Part shown: one piece after another, positions 63,061-64,000 of the stretch | Layout: the number at the start of each line of letters is the position of its first letter | Position numbering within the stretch: the first letter of the stretch is position 1 | NCBI GenBank assembly: GCA_027620075.1 | Contig: JAQCEY010000001.1 | Location: forward strand, 186,001 to 250,000 | DNA: 64,000 nt | Direction: 5' to 3' | From: Pseudomonadota bacterium | GTDB taxonomy: Bacteria; Pseudomonadota; Alphaproteobacteria; Rickettsiales; UBA6187 | Notes under the pieces: model-generated | Seen by the model: only the letters and a program-made list of their open reading frames with translations | Databases searched by the model: none | What the model was told of the DNA's origin: nothing | Position numbers and translations under genes: made by a program

Positions 63061-64000
63061 TTAACTGTTAGGTTCGTCACAGTTCATGAACTCACACTCG
63101 TCCGAACCGCCACCGGCAGGCTCTAAGTTACTCAAAGCAGAATTACCGCCTGTTGTGTTGCTCTGACCGTCATCACTACCGTCTAATTGAGCAACCAGAG
63201 TGTCAATCTGTCCCGGAGCAGGATTACCGTTTACATCAAAACCGTTAGGATCAAAAATAGTCCCCGTATCACGATGTTATGCCCGCAATATCAAAGCCAT
63301 TTGCATCAAAACCGTTTATATCGAATCCGTTTCGGTCAAATCCGGCTATATCAAAGCCGTTTTGGTCATATCCGTCAGGGCCGAAAGGTGTTCCGGTGTC
63401 ACGATGTATGCCGTTAATATCAAAACCGAATTGATTGAAGCCGTTTATATCGAACCCGTTTATATCAAACCCATGTATATCGAACCCATTCGGATCGTAA
63501 GGAGTTCCGGTTTCTTTATGCACTCCGTACTGGTCAAAGTTATTTGCATCAAAGAACCTTACTCGAACACCTGCATCTAATGTCAAAGAGGCGTTGCCTG
63601 TAGCGGTGCTATCCGTTCCTGTAAAGCGTTGCTGTACTAAAGCTCCGTTAGCTTCAGCCAAAGGGTCGGGAACTAAAGCAGATAACAAGATATCTCTACC
63701 GGCTGTAATAGTTACATCGGCATAAGCGTTCTGATTAGTTGAAAACGCCCTTGCAGCAATAGCACCTATTATATCAACGTCCGCACTACTATCACTGGCT
63801 TCAACATTAATTGATGATGCAGCATCACCGTTAATAGTATTTGAAGTTGAGAAAATATCGCCTCCGATGAAAACCCCGTTTTCACCTTTAACATTTAAAG
63901 CTGCCGTAGCATCACCGTTAGTTGTCTTAGCATTCGCAACTAAATCACCTGCTATACCGACCTCTCCGTTTTTGGACGCTATAATACCGAATGCGGAAGA
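63061..64000 (-). CDS. TpsA/CdrA-like adhesin, C-terminal part, frameshifted and cut by the window edge
   Basis: The frame is open from the right edge. Residues visible first are filamentous-hemagglutinin-like beta-helix repeats (VGIAGDLVANA, GVFIGGDIFSTS, GDAASSINVEA). Then comes a repeat block with the period-5 motif GFDxN, reading NGFDINGFDxNG and related units. One extra T at 63277 shifts the frame, giving a TGA at 63269-63271. Without that base the frame continues 72 codons to TAA at 63061, ending with a Cys-x4-Cys tail (CEFMNC). Two cysteines at the very end match the cysteine hook that holds CdrA in its transporter. As written the hook is lost. The start and N-terminal TPS domain lie outside the window. 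Confidence 0.88.

Overview
The window looks like the chromosome of an AT-rich alphaproteobacterium. Lineage signals are the block rpsF-rpsR-rplI / dnaB-alr / radA-cvpA-purF-SDR, the block argS-SPOR-nagZ, a GapR/DUF2312 protein, a YdcH/DUF465 protein, a DUF2336 protein and an FhaC-type exporter. Biosynthetic and replication genes (guaA, purF, purB, ubiX, argS, polA, dnaB, alr, nagZ) are intact. I cannot name a genus; all family calls come from reading the proteins, not from a search.

1-7.5 kb is the right end of an integrated mobile element that starts outside the window. It carries the C-terminal part of a large unknown protein with a nuclease-like motif, a BECR/MuF-C-type putative RNase, a SpoVG-like protein, a gene II/X-like replication protein, an EcoRI-type restriction-modification pair and a serine recombinase. 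The recombinase gene ends inside the 3' half of tRNA-Arg(CCU), the apparent attachment site. Two tandem 151-bp units with 40-nt tRNA-Arg 5' fragments follow. A decayed recombinase C-terminus abuts tRNA-Gly(GCC) at 15.8-16.1 kb in the same geometry, a scar of a second integration. A SIR2-like gene sits just behind the 3' end of tRNA-Met(CAU) at 59.5 kb.

8-24.5 kb is mostly metabolic and envelope genes: an HglS-type 2-oxoadipate dioxygenase, a prepilin-like protein, guaA, a membrane spermidine-synthase-like protein, an orphan bufBC pair without a visible bufferin precursor, a DsbD/ScsB reductase, CoA-transferase subunits separated by an FMN reductase, and a DUF2336 / pseudokinase / membrane protein trio.

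24.5-37.9 kb is one minus-strand locus for a 2499-residue adhesin (LEPR-like N-terminus, DUF4347, about 16 tandem cadherin-like repeats). Behind it come a TolC-like channel, a short periplasmic adaptor, a GAF-HlyD protein and an M50-protease/HlyD protein. There is no ABC ATPase, so this looks like a dedicated export system different from classical type I secretion.

38-59.5 kb is housekeeping, with palindromic intergenic repeats, the 4.5S SRP RNA and an orphan terminator that suggests a small RNA. 60.7-64 kb resembles the CdrA/CdrB/LapG system: a LapG-like periplasmic cysteine protease, a TpsB transporter, and the C-terminus of a TpsA adhesin. A one-base frameshift in the adhesin removes a terminal Cys-x4-Cys 'hook'. 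The window therefore holds two separate large-adhesin systems and several defence or mobile genes at tRNA 3' ends.
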